A model generated the notes under the pieces. That model worked only from the letters and a program-made list of their open reading frames with translations, did no database searches and had not been told where the DNA came from. Below, piece by piece: positions 1 to 9,708 of a DNA stretch of 60,000 nucleotides (the stretch's first letter is position 1; each line of letters starts with the position of its first letter). The position numbers and the translations under genes were made by a program. The DNA comes from Neocallimastix lanati (nom. inval.) (Eukaryota > Neocallimastigomycota > Neocallimastigomycetes > Neocallimastigales > Neocallimastigaceae), in assembly GCA_016946835.1 (NCBI GenBank), contig JACVTC010000096.1, positions 335,001 through 395,000 on the forward strand. The letters are read 5' to 3'.

Positions 1-198
1 ATTATTTTTGCAATAAAATAAAAATATATATATTTTTTTTTCCTTTTATTAAAATAATAAATATTTCATTAATAAATTTTTTTTTAATAAATAATAAATT
101 AAATTTTTCTTTAGTGTAGAACAAACTTTTTAAAAAAAAAAAAAAAAAAAAAATTTTTTTTTTAACCAATAGTATTATCATAGATATAGATTTATATA

Positions 199-244
<46 letters not shown>

Positions 245-632
245 TAATTAATGATAAATATTAAAATAATAAGCAAAAAAAAATTTTTTTTTTTGTAGTA
301 CAAATTTTTAATTTTTTTTTAAATAAGAATAAATTTTATAAATAAATTTTTTTTTTTTTATATTAATAATTCTAAATAATAAATTGTAATTTTTTTTTTA
401 TGTTTATCAGTTTATTTTATTTTTTTTTAATATATACATGTACAATATATATATATAGAATATATAAAATTAGATTATTATTATTATTTTTCAAATAAGT
501 GTATTATTTTTATGATTTTATATAATTAAATTTTTTTTTTTCGAAATTTTTATAATTGAAATTTTTTTTTGTGTGTGTTAAATTTTCTATTATTCGTTAT
601 ATAATTAATTAAATTTTAATTAAAAAGAAAAA
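1..632. other. AT-rich intergenic DNA
   Basis: Almost pure A+T with long poly-A and poly-T runs. I see no coding potential and no recognisable repeat edge. If element 1 had a left LTR matching its right LTR it should be near here, but none is seen. Confidence 0.6.
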
Positions 633-930
633 TATAAATAAGCTGTCTTACAACTCTCTACGCGGGATAGTTGAACACCCACACATAATACTTTATTGTT
701 TTGATCTTGTTGATACTGGGAAGGATACGTTATTATCTTCTTTATTACTAACAATAAGTTAGCCAAATTAAAAAGAATTTAATATTGCTACCTTCTTTTT
801 ATTAAGTTTCTTAATAATTAACAATCGACATTATCAACTTATCAATAAAGAGCTAAGGGGACTTATTGTAAGAAGGGTTAACAAGCTATATATTTGATGG
901 TTCAACACTATATAGTTTGGCTTGTATTTT
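633..930 (+). promoter_or_regulatory. TATA box and higher-complexity transcribed-looking island upstream of element 1
   Basis: TATAAATA at 633-640 is the same TATA core found in every LTR of this window. It is followed by roughly 290 bp of mixed sequence (for example CTCTACGCGGGATAG near 654-668) that stands out from the AT background and has no long reading frame. A hairpin can be drawn at 883-923 (AAGC 883-886 with GCTT 920-923; TATATA 887-892 with 909-914). It may be the R-U5 part of an LTR or leader, but it does not match the element's right LTR at 6541-7379. Function unresolved. Confidence 0.35.
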
Positions 931-1227
931 AACTTTTTATTTAATATTTCATTAAATGTTATAACAAAGAATTAATAGAATAATAAATATATACAAAAAA
1001 GAAATAAAAATAAAAATAAATATACATTATTATTATTATTTAAGTATTTATACAATTTGCTTTATGTTATATTAATTATTTTAATAAAGGAAATAAATAT
1101 ATTAAATAAAATTAAATAAAGAAGTTATTACTACAAATAAATTTAAAAAAAAAAGATTAAGATATACATATTTTGTGTATTAATGCTTAAGAGAATATAA
1201 TAAACATTAAAATTCATAATAAAAAGC

Positions 1228-1399
1228 TTCAGATTTTCAAATTGCGTTTTTGAGTCTGAATTTATTTTTTTTTTTAGTTTCAGATTTTCGAAGGGTGTTT
1301 TCGAGTCTGAATTAATTTATCAGATTTTCAGAGAGAGATTCTGAGTCTGAATTATTATTGGAATAAAGAATTGGATTGTCAGAGGGTTTTCTGAGTCCA
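1228..1399 (+). promoter_or_regulatory. Four tandem covarying RNA hairpins in the element 1 leader
   Basis: Hairpins at 1228-1260, 1279-1311, 1320-1350 and 1372-1399 share one design: outer stem, 5' UUU (or UUG) opposite a single 3' G, inner stem, loop. Outer stems are UCAGA/UCUGA in the first three and UGGA/UCCA in the fourth. Inner stems are UCAAA/UUUGA, UCGA/UCGA, UCAGA/UCUGA and UCAGA/UCUGA. Stem bases change in compensating pairs while the asymmetric 3x1 internal loop stays fixed. They sit 120-290 nt before the gag start. A role in packaging, translation or dimerisation of the element RNA is inference. Confidence 0.75.
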
Positions 1400-1519
1400 T
1401 AATTATATTATTATAAAACAAAGATAAATTTATTTTTTTTTTGTTATTAAATATATTTTTAAAGTAAACATATTTTTAAATTGGATATCATAGCATTAAT
1501 ACCATTTTTAAATATTCAA

Positions 1520-2281
1520 ATGGCTGAAAATAAAATCAATTTTAAAGAATTAAAAAAGGAATTAAAAGATATCGAGAAAATTTCAAAGGAAAATCTCGAT
1601 ATCAAATCTTGGGAATCAGAAATCCGATTATGGATAAAACTTGAGGAAGTTACTGATCCCAAAAAGATTTTTACCGCCTGCTTACTCACGTCTACTGGAG
1701 AGCCTCGCGAAGTTATCCAGGATTTAATTGACAGTTACAGTACCGATTCTGAATCAGAAAGTGAGGACGAAGAAGAAGAAGAATCTGATTCAGAAGAAAA
1801 GAAAAAAGATGAATATCCTTCCTTAAAGGAAATTGTAGAAGCACTAGAAACTTTTTATGGTCTTAAAGAAGACCAGAATATGTTACTTCGTGAGCTCCGT
1901 GCCTTAAGAATTAAAAGAAATGAGCGAGTAAAAGACTTTAATACTCGTTTCCGATCCATATATTTGAAATTAGATAAGAAAAGAAAAAAGCGAGTCAGTG
2001 TTCTCGATTATATTGATGCTCTTAGGAACAATGAAGAAGCTTGGAAAAGGGTCTCCCTTAAGGATGACATTTCTTTAAATCGGGCGTTTGACATTGCCGA
2101 AAAGGTTGATAGAGTAATGAATTTGAGACCATCAAAAGAGTACTCAACTGAAATTGTCAACCCAAGAATAAATATCAGGAATAATTATCAAAACAACAGA
2201 AAGGTAGTAAGGGAGAATTATGAAGTTAGAAGCCCAAAAAGAAATAAAGATTACGAATTGGAGGACTTAACAAAAAAATGA
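1520..2281 (+). CDS. gag: Gag (capsid region) of element 1
   Basis: Structural protein of the retrotransposon, expected to form the cytoplasmic virus-like particle. About 253 residues from the first ATG at 1520 (MAENKINFKELK); the frame is open a little further upstream without another ATG. An acidic Ser/Glu stretch lies near 1750-1810. It is followed by a retrotransposon-Gag-like core (LRALRIKRNERVKDFNTRF, near 1890-1950) that is also recognisable in the decayed gag at 23.7-24.5 kb. The C-terminus is basic. The frame ends at TGA 2279-2281, directly after an A AAA AAA run, with ATG of the nucleocapsid frame overlapping the stop. In element 2 the capsid and zinc-knuckle parts share one frame, so the break here is either a programmed -1 shift or a one-base loss. 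Confidence 0.85.
   Translation: MAENKINFKELKKELKDIEKISKENLDIKSWESEIRLWIKLEEVTDPKKIFTACLLTSTGEPREVIQDLIDSYSTDSESESEDEEEEESDSEEKKKDEYPSLKEIVEALETFYGLKEDQNMLLRELRALRIKRNERVKDFNTRFRSIYLKLDKKRKKRVSVLDYIDALRNNEEAWKRVSLKDDISLNRAFDIAEKVDRVMNLRPSKEYSTEIVNPRINIRNNYQNNRKVVRENYEVRSPKRNKDYELEDLTKK
2272..2281 (+). promoter_or_regulatory. Possible -1 frameshift site (A AAA AAA UGA) or one-base deletion
   Basis: In the gag frame the codons are ACA AAA AAA TGA, a seven-A slippery string directly before the stop. A -1 slip continues into the zinc-knuckle frame at ATG 2278. The ATGA overlap would also allow stop-restart. Because the relative in this window needs no shift here, a simple homopolymer deletion is an equal alternative. 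Confidence 0.45.
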
Positions 2282-2412
2282 AAAATCTTACCATTAAAGC
2301 CTGTTTTTATTGTAGCGATCCAGGACATTTGCAGTATAATTGTCCTAAGTTAAATGCAATTATTCAAGAAAATAAGAAACGGTTATATAGTGGAAAATCT
2401 TTAAACCACTAA
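2278..2412 (+). CDS. Nucleocapsid zinc-knuckle frame of element 1 gag
   Basis: Forty-four codons containing a retroviral-type zinc knuckle, CFYCSDPGHLQYNC (C-x2-C-x4-H-x4-C), the RNA-binding part of Gag. It is too short to be recognised from length alone, but the motif is exact and it lies in the expected place between capsid and protease. It begins with an ATG overlapping the gag stop, in the -1 frame relative to gag, and ends with TAA 2410-2412 just after a U UUA AAC heptamer that leads into the protease frame. Confidence 0.8.
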   Translation: MKNLTIKACFYCSDPGHLQYNCPKLNAIIQENKKRLYSGKSLNH

Positions 2413-3902
2413 AAGAGAGAGGAAGCACTCCCTATAAAAATAAAATAGCTTCATTACAATACAAATCTATTCCTAGTAGTACAAAAGATTATAGTAAGGA
2501 AGAAAAAGAAGATGCTTCCTACACTAATGAAACTCACAAAGAATCCGATAATGAGAATGATGTAGAATTTATAGTTAGTGCGACAAAAAGGAAGTTGACG
2601 ACTAACGATGAAACTAGTGAAAATAATGAAAAGAGACAACGTAAAAGTCTCAAAGATAATCCTACCCCTATAACAACTCCTGCAATAAGAAAGATAAAAG
2701 AGAAAGAATTAGAAAATAGAATAATTGTTAAAAATAAAAATCAACTACATCCTTCGATAATGGCGCAGCCTAATATAAATATTGAGAAAGCTAAAGAAAA
2801 ACAAATTCGAAACAAAGAAAGAGCTAACTTTGGAAATAACAAGGGAAAAAGGAAGGAAAGAGAGGATAATATTACAATAAGAGAAAAGCAGAGTCTGGAT
2901 TCTTCAAAACAAAAAAATAGCACCAGTACTACTAGTGATAAAGTGCATCAACGATTAAATAAATTAATTGATGATGAAAACGATAAAATTATTAAAACAA
3001 AACAAATCAATGAAATGGAAGTTATTGAAATTCCTGAAAAGCTTAATGACGCAGGTCATGAGAATATTACATTACAGAAGCTCATAGATTTTCAAGAGCC
3101 TAAAGAAAAAGCAACAATTAGTAGAACGCTTAGGAACATCAAGATGTGTAAGGATCAGGAAGAATATGATGTTTTACAAGATTTGAATGAAACCAAGTGT
3201 AATATTAGTTTCGGTCAGCTCCTCAATGTTTCTCCAAAAGTCAGAAGTCAAGTAAGTCAAGGATTAAAATTAGAAAAACCTGAAAAGAAAATAATAGGTG
3301 CATTAAACAATACTATTGCTGCTGCTACTTTGGTAAATAATATTGATCACTCTTATATTAGCAAAAGTAAGGAAACCTCAGAAGAAGATATTGCCATGGT
3401 TGATGTAACAGTAGATGAAATTCCTGGTAAAGCACTTATTGATTCTTGTAGTAACCTCAATGTTATCACAAAAAAATTTTATGAGAAATTACCTGGAAAT
3501 TATGAAGAAGTAGGTATTAGTCGTGGAAGGATACGTTTAGCGACTAAGAATGATGGGTATTCGGAAGGAATCATTGTACGAATACCTGTTAAGATTAATG
3601 ATTATAAAATGATAGTAGATTTTCGTATAATTGATGATGATGACCCATTTTATGATTTGTTGATTAATTTTCAAACTCAAGTAGAACACAATCTTTTTAT
3701 CCATCCTATAAGATATAGTTTATGTCAATTTAATTCTCAAGGACTAATCGACGTTATAGCTCCTATTAATAATAATTTCCAAGAAGAAGAAAAATTAGTA
3801 TGTATAGTAAGGAAAATACTTGAAGATGAAGACGCAACTAATGAATTAAAGAAACTTGAAGGTCTATCTCCGCAAGAGTATATCCATGATGAAAAATTTT
3901 AG
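2391..3902 (+). CDS. Protease region of the element 1 polyprotein
   Basis: The frame is open from 2391, overlapping the zinc-knuckle frame by 22 nt, so translation by a -1 shift is expected rather than an independent start. A long charged Lys/Glu-rich linker (to about 3390) precedes a retropepsin-like domain: VDVTVDEIPGKALIDSC at about 3400-3449, an LATKNDGY flap-like region near 3540, and FYDLLINF near 3650. The active-site triplet is Asp-Ser-Cys (3441-3449) where retropepsins normally have DSG or DTG; element 2 shows the same DSC. The usual late Gly-x-Asp of this fold (IGVD in element 2) reads INFQ here. The frame stops at TAG 3900-3902, overlapping the RT frame by 10 nt. Confidence 0.75.
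   Translation, partial: WKIFKPLKERGSTPYKNKIASLQYKSIPSSTKDYSKEEKEDASYTNETHKESDNENDVEFIVSATKRKLTTNDETSENNEKRQRKSLKDNPTPITTPAIRKIKEKELENRIIVKNKNQLHPSIMAQPNINIEKAKEKQIRNKERANFGNNKGKRKEREDNITIREKQSLDSSKQKNSTSTTSDKVHQRLNKLIDDENDKIIKTKQINEMEVIEIPEKLNDAGHENITLQKLIDFQEPKEKATISRTLRNIKMCKDQEEYDVLQDLNETKCNISFGQLLNVSPKVRSQVSQGLKLEKPEKKIIGALNNTIAAATLVNNIDHSYISKSKETSEEDIAMVDVTVDEIPGKALIDSCSNLNVITKKFYEKLPGNYEEVGISRGRIRLATKNDGYSEGIIVRIPVKINDYKMIVDFRIIDDDDPFYDLLINFQTQVEHNLFIHPIRYSLCQFNSQGLIDVIAPINNNFQEEEKLVCIVRKILEDEDATNELKKLEGLSPQEYIHDEKF
2400..2406 (+). promoter_or_regulatory. -1 ribosomal frameshift site U UUA AAC (gag to pol)
   Basis: The zinc-knuckle frame reads TCT TTA AAC CAC TAA, so T TTA AAC is correctly phased as X XXY YYZ. 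A -1 slip enters the protease frame, which is open from 2391. The equivalent junction of element 2 has U UUA AAU at 13628-13634, immediately before its gag stop. The same heptamer class at the same junction in two diverged copies makes this a credible programmed site. Confidence 0.75.
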
Positions 3903-6517
3903 CAAGCCTTTGTAAAGATTATAAAGATGTAATAGTAAAATTACTTGAAGAAAACTTGGACATTATAGCGACATCTTCTGAAGAATTAACACCGTCAAAC
4001 TTGGCCCCTCATAAAATTAACTTGAAAGCGAACCCAAAACCTGTTAAACAAAGATGTTACAGAGTAACCAAATTTAAATCGGATATTATTAAAGAAGAAC
4101 TAATTAAACTTATTAAGAAAAAGCTAGTTGTACCATCTTATTCAGAATGGTCTTCACCTGTTGTTGTGGTCCCAAAGGCTAATGGAAAATGTAGATTGTG
4201 TGTGGACTACCGCAAGGTGAATGATCTAACCGAAAAAGACTCTTATGCCCTTCCATATATTGACGAGATATTTGACAGTCTAGATGGTGCCAAAATCTTT
4301 ACTACTATGGATCTATACTCAGGTTACCATCAAATCCTAATGGACGAAGAAAGTGTTGAAATAACCAGTTTTACAACCAAATTTGGCAACTACCAATTCA
4401 AAGTTATGCCTTTCGGATTAACTGGAGCTCCGGCTACCTTCCAACAGGAAATGAATAGAATTTTATTTCCTTTAATCGGAAAATGTGTTTTCAACTTTAT
4501 TGATGATATACTTATATATTCAAAAACTGTCGAAGAACATATCCAACACATAAAACAGGTATTAGCCATCTTCAAGGAACATAAATTAAAAATTAATATT
4601 GAAAAATGTCACTTTATGCAAACGGAAGTTGAAGTTCTTGGTCACAAGATTTCTACTAAGGGTCTTAGTCCTCAAAATAGTAAAATTGAAGCAATTAAAG
4701 CCTGGAAAGAACCCACGAATATACATGAGTTAAGATCATTCTTAGGTGCTGTAGGATATTATAGGAACTTTATAAATGAATATGCTCAAACCTCAGCTCC
4801 TCTTTGTAAGCTATTAAGAAAAGGCGTAAAATATAAATGGAATAATGAACAAAAACAAAGTTTTACCAAATTAAAAGAAAAATTAATTAATGCTCCTATT
4901 TTAAAATATCCTGATTTTTCCAAAGAATTCATTATTCGAACAGATGCATCATATGAAGGTATTGGTGGAGTTTTATTGCAGAAAGACGAATCGGAAATAG
5001 AACACCCGATTCATTTCATTAGCTGTAGCTTAACCAAAGCAGAAAAGAATTATGGAATAACCGATTTGGAAGGAACGGCTTTATATTATTGTATTACTAA
5101 ATTAAAACCTTATATTATGGGAAGCCCCTTTAGAACCATAGTTTTTACAGATCACAAACCTCTACTAGGTTTATTTAATAATAAGGAACCAAATAATGCA
5201 CGACAAACAAGATGGTGTTTGACTGCAAGTATGCTAAAAGTGGATATTCGCTATGAGCAAGGTAAAAAGAATGTAGTAGCCGACGCTTTATCTAGAATGA
5301 AGAACGATAAAGAACAAAAGGTATTAGCTATAAAAACGAATAAAGATGATGAAAATGATTCACTTTCTAAAGTAATTAAAGAATTTATTGAAGAAAAATT
5401 TACAAAGATTGATGGTATAGATTATTTTATAGATGGAAATAATTATAGAAAACTTGTTACCGAAACAAATGAAAAACTAAAATTAATTCTCGAAGCACAT
5501 CATGTTGGCCATGAAGGTTATTATAAAACATATCAAAGACTTAGAAAAAGTTACTACTGGAATGATATGGTCAACGATATAAAACGAATAATTTCAAAAT
5601 GCGAAAAATGTCAGTTAAATCGCCCTCAGCCATATCCAGAACCAATCGAAAACATTCCAACAGAAGTTGAAGGCCCTTTTACTCATCTTGGACTTGATAT
5701 TATTTGTCCCTTAATAAAGACTGGTAATAAAAACCAATATATCATTGTTGCGGTGGATTATTTCACAAAGTGGGTGGAGGCTGAACCTACTGAAAATATT
5801 ACATCTAAGGACATCATTAAGTTTTTAATAAATGTTTTCGCTAGACATGGAGTTCCTCAAGTCATTACAACGGATAATGGCGTTCAATTCACATCGGATA
5901 TGACTAAAATATTCCTGGACTTATATGATGTTTACGTAAAATTTACCACTACCTATCACCCAGAAAGTAATGAATTGGTTGAAAATAGGAATAAAGAAAT
6001 TGGTAAATTATTGAGATTACTTGGTGAAGAAAATAATGACTGGGATGAGGTATTACCTTCAGCCTTGTGGGCCCTTAGAACTACAAAGAATTCTGTAACC
6101 AAACATTCTAGCTTCGAATTAGTTTATGGTCGTGAGGATCAACAGCCTTTCGACATTGCTGCTAGACCTACAAAAGGAGTGAATAAATCTTCAGATGAAA
6201 TTCTTTTAGAAAAATTTATCTCACATTATAGGTGGACCATGGAAGCAGCTGAAAATGTAAAGAACGCAAGTAAATATTGGGCCAATCGAAGGGAAGAAAA
6301 AAATAGCATGAAAAATTCCAAAAACATAAGAATCGGTGATTTAGTTCTTGTTCGAAATTTTAGTCGTTCTAAATTAGAACCTTATTTTGTCGGTCCTTTA
6401 AAAGTAATAAAAAAACAATTTAATACCGTAACACTTGCAGACCCAAATACTATGATTCAAATGAATCGTAATGTTCATTTGAAAAATATAGTAAAGTATA
6501 ACTCAGCTATAGATTAG
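3893..6517 (+). CDS. pol: Reverse transcriptase - RNase H - integrase of element 1
   Basis: About 870 residues, open from 3893 in the -1 frame relative to the protease frame; no convincing independent ATG, so it is probably polyprotein. RT: VDYRKVNDLTEKDSYALP (near 4202), MPFGLTGAPATFQ (near 4405) and catalytic FIDD at 4496-4507. RNase H: TDASYEGIGGVLL (near 4940), TDLEGTA, FTDHKPL and ADALSR. Integrase: HHCC zinc finger (HHVGHEGYY...CEKCQ, 5500-5615), then catalytic Asp 5696-5698, Asp in TTDNG 5873-5875 and Glu 5981-5983, giving D-x58-D-x35-E. A GPY/F-like YFVGPLKVIKK follows near 6380. All catalytic residues are intact over 2.6 kb without a stop. Confidence 0.93.
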   Translation, partial: KILASLCKDYKDVIVKLLEENLDIIATSSEELTPSNLAPHKINLKANPKPVKQRCYRVTKFKSDIIKEELIKLIKKKLVVPSYSEWSSPVVVVPKANGKCRLCVDYRKVNDLTEKDSYALPYIDEIFDSLDGAKIFTTMDLYSGYHQILMDEESVEITSFTTKFGNYQFKVMPFGLTGAPATFQQEMNRILFPLIGKCVFNFIDDILIYSKTVEEHIQHIKQVLAIFKEHKLKINIEKCHFMQTEVEVLGHKISTKGLSPQNSKIEAIKAWKEPTNIHELRSFLGAVGYYRNFINEYAQTSAPLCKLLRKGVKYKWNNEQKQSFTKLKEKLINAPILKYPDFSKEFIIRTDASYEGIGGVLLQKDESEIEHPIHFISCSLTKAEKNYGITDLEGTALYYCITKLKPYIMGSPFRTIVFTDHKPLLGLFNNKEPNNARQTRWCLTASMLKVDIRYEQGKKNVVADALSRMKNDKEQKVLAIKTNKDDENDSLSKVIKEFIEEKFTKIDGIDYFIDGNNYRKLVTETNEKLKLILEAHHVGHEGYYKTYQRLRKSYYWNDMVNDIKRIISKCEKCQLNRPQPYPEPIENIPTEVEGPFTHLGLDIICPLIKTGNKNQYIIVAVDYFTKWVEAEPTENITSKDIIKFLINVFARHGVPQVITTDNGVQFTSDMTKIFLDLYDVYVKFTTTYHPESNELVENRNKEIGKLLRLLGEENNDWDEVLPSALWALRTTKNSVTKHSSFELVYGREDQQPFDIAARPTKGVNKSSDEILLEKFISHYRWTMEAAENVKNASKYWANRREEKNSMKNSKNIRIGDLVLVRNFSRSKLEPYFVGPLKVIKKQFNTVTLADPNTMIQMNRNVHLKNIVKYNSAID

Positions 6518-6528
6518 CTTGAGTCTTA

Positions 6529-6540
6529 GTGGGGGCATCT
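6529..6540 (+). other. Polypurine tract of element 1
   Basis: GTGGGGGC followed by ATCT ends exactly where similarity to other LTR copies (20385, 21351) begins. This is the expected position of the plus-strand primer, a few bases after the pol stop. Confidence 0.65.
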
Positions 6541-7379
6541 TGGTAAAGAACGAACATATAATGGATTATTAATTAAAATTTCAACTTACTTTAGAATCCA
6601 TTATATTATTCTTTACTTAATATTACTTTACTATATTTTCTATACTAAAATATTTTCTAAATATATTTTTTTTTTATATTTTTATTAAAAGTTTCTAAAA
6701 TATTATCAATAATTCTATATTTTTATTATTAATATCAATATCTATAATTTAACCTTAAATTTTATTATTTTATTAAAGTGTTTATTATCAATATTAATAT
6801 TTTATTTTTATTTTCAAATATATTATTATATTATTATTAAATTGTATCAATATTAAACTTGTATTCTTTTTTGTATTTTATTTTATTTTTAAATTGATTA
6901 TTTTATATTTTTATTCCCCACAAATAAAATCAAATCTTAATTGATTAATAATAAATATTAAATATATTATAGTTTTTAAATTTATTTTATATAAAATATA
7001 AGAATATTATATTAACATTCTTGATTAAAATAACTTTATTTTTCTGTAAAATCGTTTTAAATTTTGTTTGTTTCTTTTCGTATATATTAAATAATTTAGT
7101 TTTAGTATATGAAAAATAATATAAAATTATTTAAACAAATTTATTAAAATAAAAATACTTATGAATTAGTTAATTTAAATTAATATAAAATTTTAAGTAA
7201 TTAGTAATAGTAAATATTTTTTTTTTAAATATGATAATAAAATGTAGAAAGGCTTTACATATTTATTTTTTTTTCAAAAAGTATAAATAAGTGAAGTTTT
7301 TCAATAATTAAAATGTAGACAGAAAAATATTAAAAATAAATAATTAAATAAAAATTCTAATAAAACCCGAACCATAACA
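6541..7379 (+). repeat. Right LTR of element 1 (839 bp)
   Basis: Begins TGGTAAAGAAC directly after the polypurine tract. It opens with a long imperfect hairpin (6543-6616, GTAAAGAA pairing with TTCTTTAC and TATAATGGATT with AATCCATTATA). A palindrome (ATGTAGAAAG / CTTTACAT, near 7241-7259) lies just before TATAATA-type TATA at 7282-7289 (TATAAATA), and it ends CCCGAACCATAACA at 7379. A diverged full copy lies at 19234-20142. The end is inferred from that copy and a TG...CA boundary. Confidence 0.65.
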
Positions 7380-7385
7380 TCTCGT

Positions 7386-8262
7386 TGTAAGAATATATAA
7401 TTATTTGCTAACAAATAATTATATTTTCTTAGTTAAGTTATTATAACTATAACTTTATTTAATTACATATAATATTTATTAAATTTATTTAATTTAATTT
7501 TAAATATTCATTAATTTAACAAAATTTATTTAATTAATTTTAAATAATATATTTACAATATATTAAATTCTCTTCTGTAGCTAATGTATTTTGTATTGTA
7601 TTGCATTCTGTATTTTATAATGTATTTTGTATTTTATAATGTATTCTGTATTTTATTAACTATTTAATTTTATATTTTTAATATAAGGATAAATTATATG
7701 ATCGAAATATCTTTATTATTTTATTCTTTTATTTTCGATCATTAGATTAGATTGGAAAATCGGTTAATTAAGATTTTTTCCAATTACTTTTTAGAAGTAA
7801 TCGGTTTTACTTAATTAATGCGATGATAGATATGGATAGAATATCGATCGAAAACTTATCTAGGTTTTTCTATCTAATCTTTACCTAGATAAGAGATTTG
7901 TTAAGATTAGAAAACCCTTTCTTATTTAACCTTATTTTCATAAAAAAATATAAATAAGGCTCTTGAGTTCTCTTTGAGAAATCAAGAGTTATTATTATAA
8001 AAAACATAGTTATAATAGTAACAATTTTATATTTTTAACTTTAATAAATTAATAAAATATTTTATTCAAAAAACATATTTTAAAATCAAATTTATACAAA
8101 CAATTCTTCTCTTACTTCTCGTGTTATTATTATAATTAATTTTATAATAAACTCTAAAGGTAAAAAAAATTTATCTTATTTTATTTTCTCAACTTAATGA
8201 ATTAGTCGTTAAGTTGTAGTCAATAATTCTATTTTTAGTTAGTTCTTAATAGAATTATTACA
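7386..8262 (+). repeat. Solo LTR, family A (877 bp) with CTCGT duplication
   Basis: Starts TGTAAGAATA and ends ATTATTACA (terminal TGTAA/TTACA). CTCGT is present at 7381-7385 and 8263-8267 as a 5-bp target duplication. Internal landmarks: a 12-bp start hairpin (7396-7407 with 7412-7423), a promoter palindrome CTTATCTAGG (7855-7864) / CCTAGATAAG (7884-7893), TATAAATA 7949-7956 and a hairpin 7960-7988 directly downstream. The neighbouring LTR begins immediately after the second CTCGT, so the two could instead be a tandem duplication. Confidence 0.65.
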
Positions 8263-8267
8263 CTCGT

Positions 8268-9628
8268 TGTAAGAATATAGATTTATTTCTTATAAAATAA
8301 TCTATCTCCTTATTTATGTTGAAATTATAACTGAATTGAAATCTCAATTTCAGTTATTTACATTTCAATAATTAAAAATATTATTTATTTAATTATAAAT
8401 AATATATATATTTAAATAATTAATATAAATTCTTGTTTAATATTTAAAGGGTTATCTTAGGCCTAATAATTCTGAGAATATTAATAAATAAGGTTTATAT
8501 TAATAATTAATTTCAATGATACATTTGACGACACGTGTATTTTATTTATATTATGTTTTTATATATGTTTACAACATATCTATATTAAATTCAATTATTC
8601 AAATTAATTATATAATTAAATTTATCCTTATATTTTATTATTATTTATATTACTATATTATTACTATCTTATAATTAAATATTATTATTATGTAACTTAC
8701 AAAGTATAAAAGAAAGATGTAAAAATCTATCTTTTATGTTCTTTGTAAGGTTATTGTAAAATTACCTTAATAGTAATATATTATAGATATTTTATCATTA
8801 AATAAAATAAATAAATTTAAAATCAAATTAATTTGATAATTCTAATTATCAAAGTTTATTATAAATAAATTTTTATTAAACTAAACATTTAAATATTTAT
8901 TATTATTATTATATATCTATATAGTATATTACTATATAGACATATCGACTTAGTGAATATTTTTTAATAGAACATATTATTTTATTTAAATTTAAACTAT
9001 AAATTATATCAAAATCTTAACAATTTAATTAATTTATATTTTATTTATATTTCAATATTTATTAACATGTAAAAAATATATTAATTTATCCAAATTAATA
9101 TATTGAAAAATAATGTAAACAAATTTGTTGTAATGTATTAATTACTTAAAAATATTATTTATATTTTATTATTTCAATTAGTTGATAATTTATAAGATTT
9201 TAGTAATCGGTTAATTAATTTTTTCCCCAATATTATTATGATTGGGTTTTTATTAATTAATACGGTGATTAATATATTAGAATATTAATCGAAGTTATTC
9301 AGGTTTTTCTCCTGAATATCAATTTGTTAAGATTAGATACCTTTATTTGATTTGTTAACTTTATCTTATCTATTTTATTTATTTAATAATTTCATCTATT
9401 AAAATAATTATAAATAAAAAAGTATAAAAGAACTCAAATTTCTTTGATTAAAGAAATTAGAGTTATTATTATATAATGCTATATAATAAATTAAAAGAAA
9501 TAAAGTCTTTTGTTTATATCTATATTTAGTGTTTATAATAAACTCTATATAAAGTTAAGTATAAATTTTTATATCTTAAAATATTAATAATCTAGTTATA
9601 GTTAGTATATTATAAATAGATTATTACA
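8268..9628 (+). repeat. Related LTR or composite of two LTR remnants, family B
   Basis: Starts TGTAAGAATA and ends ATTATTACA like its left neighbour, but is 1361 bp, so it probably contains an insertion. An internal TATAAAAG followed by a large hairpin (CTTACAAAG ... CTTTGTAAG, about 8696-8747) may belong to a second LTR. The right part repeats the family architecture: palindrome TATTCAGG (9296-9303) / CCTGAATA (9311-9318), TATA-like TATAAAAG at 9423-9430, hairpin 9431-9464. Confidence 0.5.
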
Positions 9629-9708
9629 ATAATAACTCTAATTAGTAATTTAAATATAATAACTATATATATTAAAAAAAAAAAAAAAAAAATTTTAGAT
9701 ACTTTAAC

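Larger units (their letters stand above)
1228..7379 (+). mobile_element. Ty3/gypsy-type LTR retrotransposon (element 1), left LTR not identified
   Basis: Order: hairpin-bearing leader (1228-1399), gag (1520-2281), nucleocapsid frame (2278-2412), protease frame (2391-3902), RT-RNase H-integrase frame (3893-6517), polypurine tract, right LTR (6541-7379). RT before integrase is the Ty3/gypsy order. RT, RNase H and integrase key residues are all present, so the enzymatic half looks recently active. No matching left LTR or convincing primer binding site was found in 1-1480, so the left boundary given is only the start of the structured leader. Confidence 0.85.
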
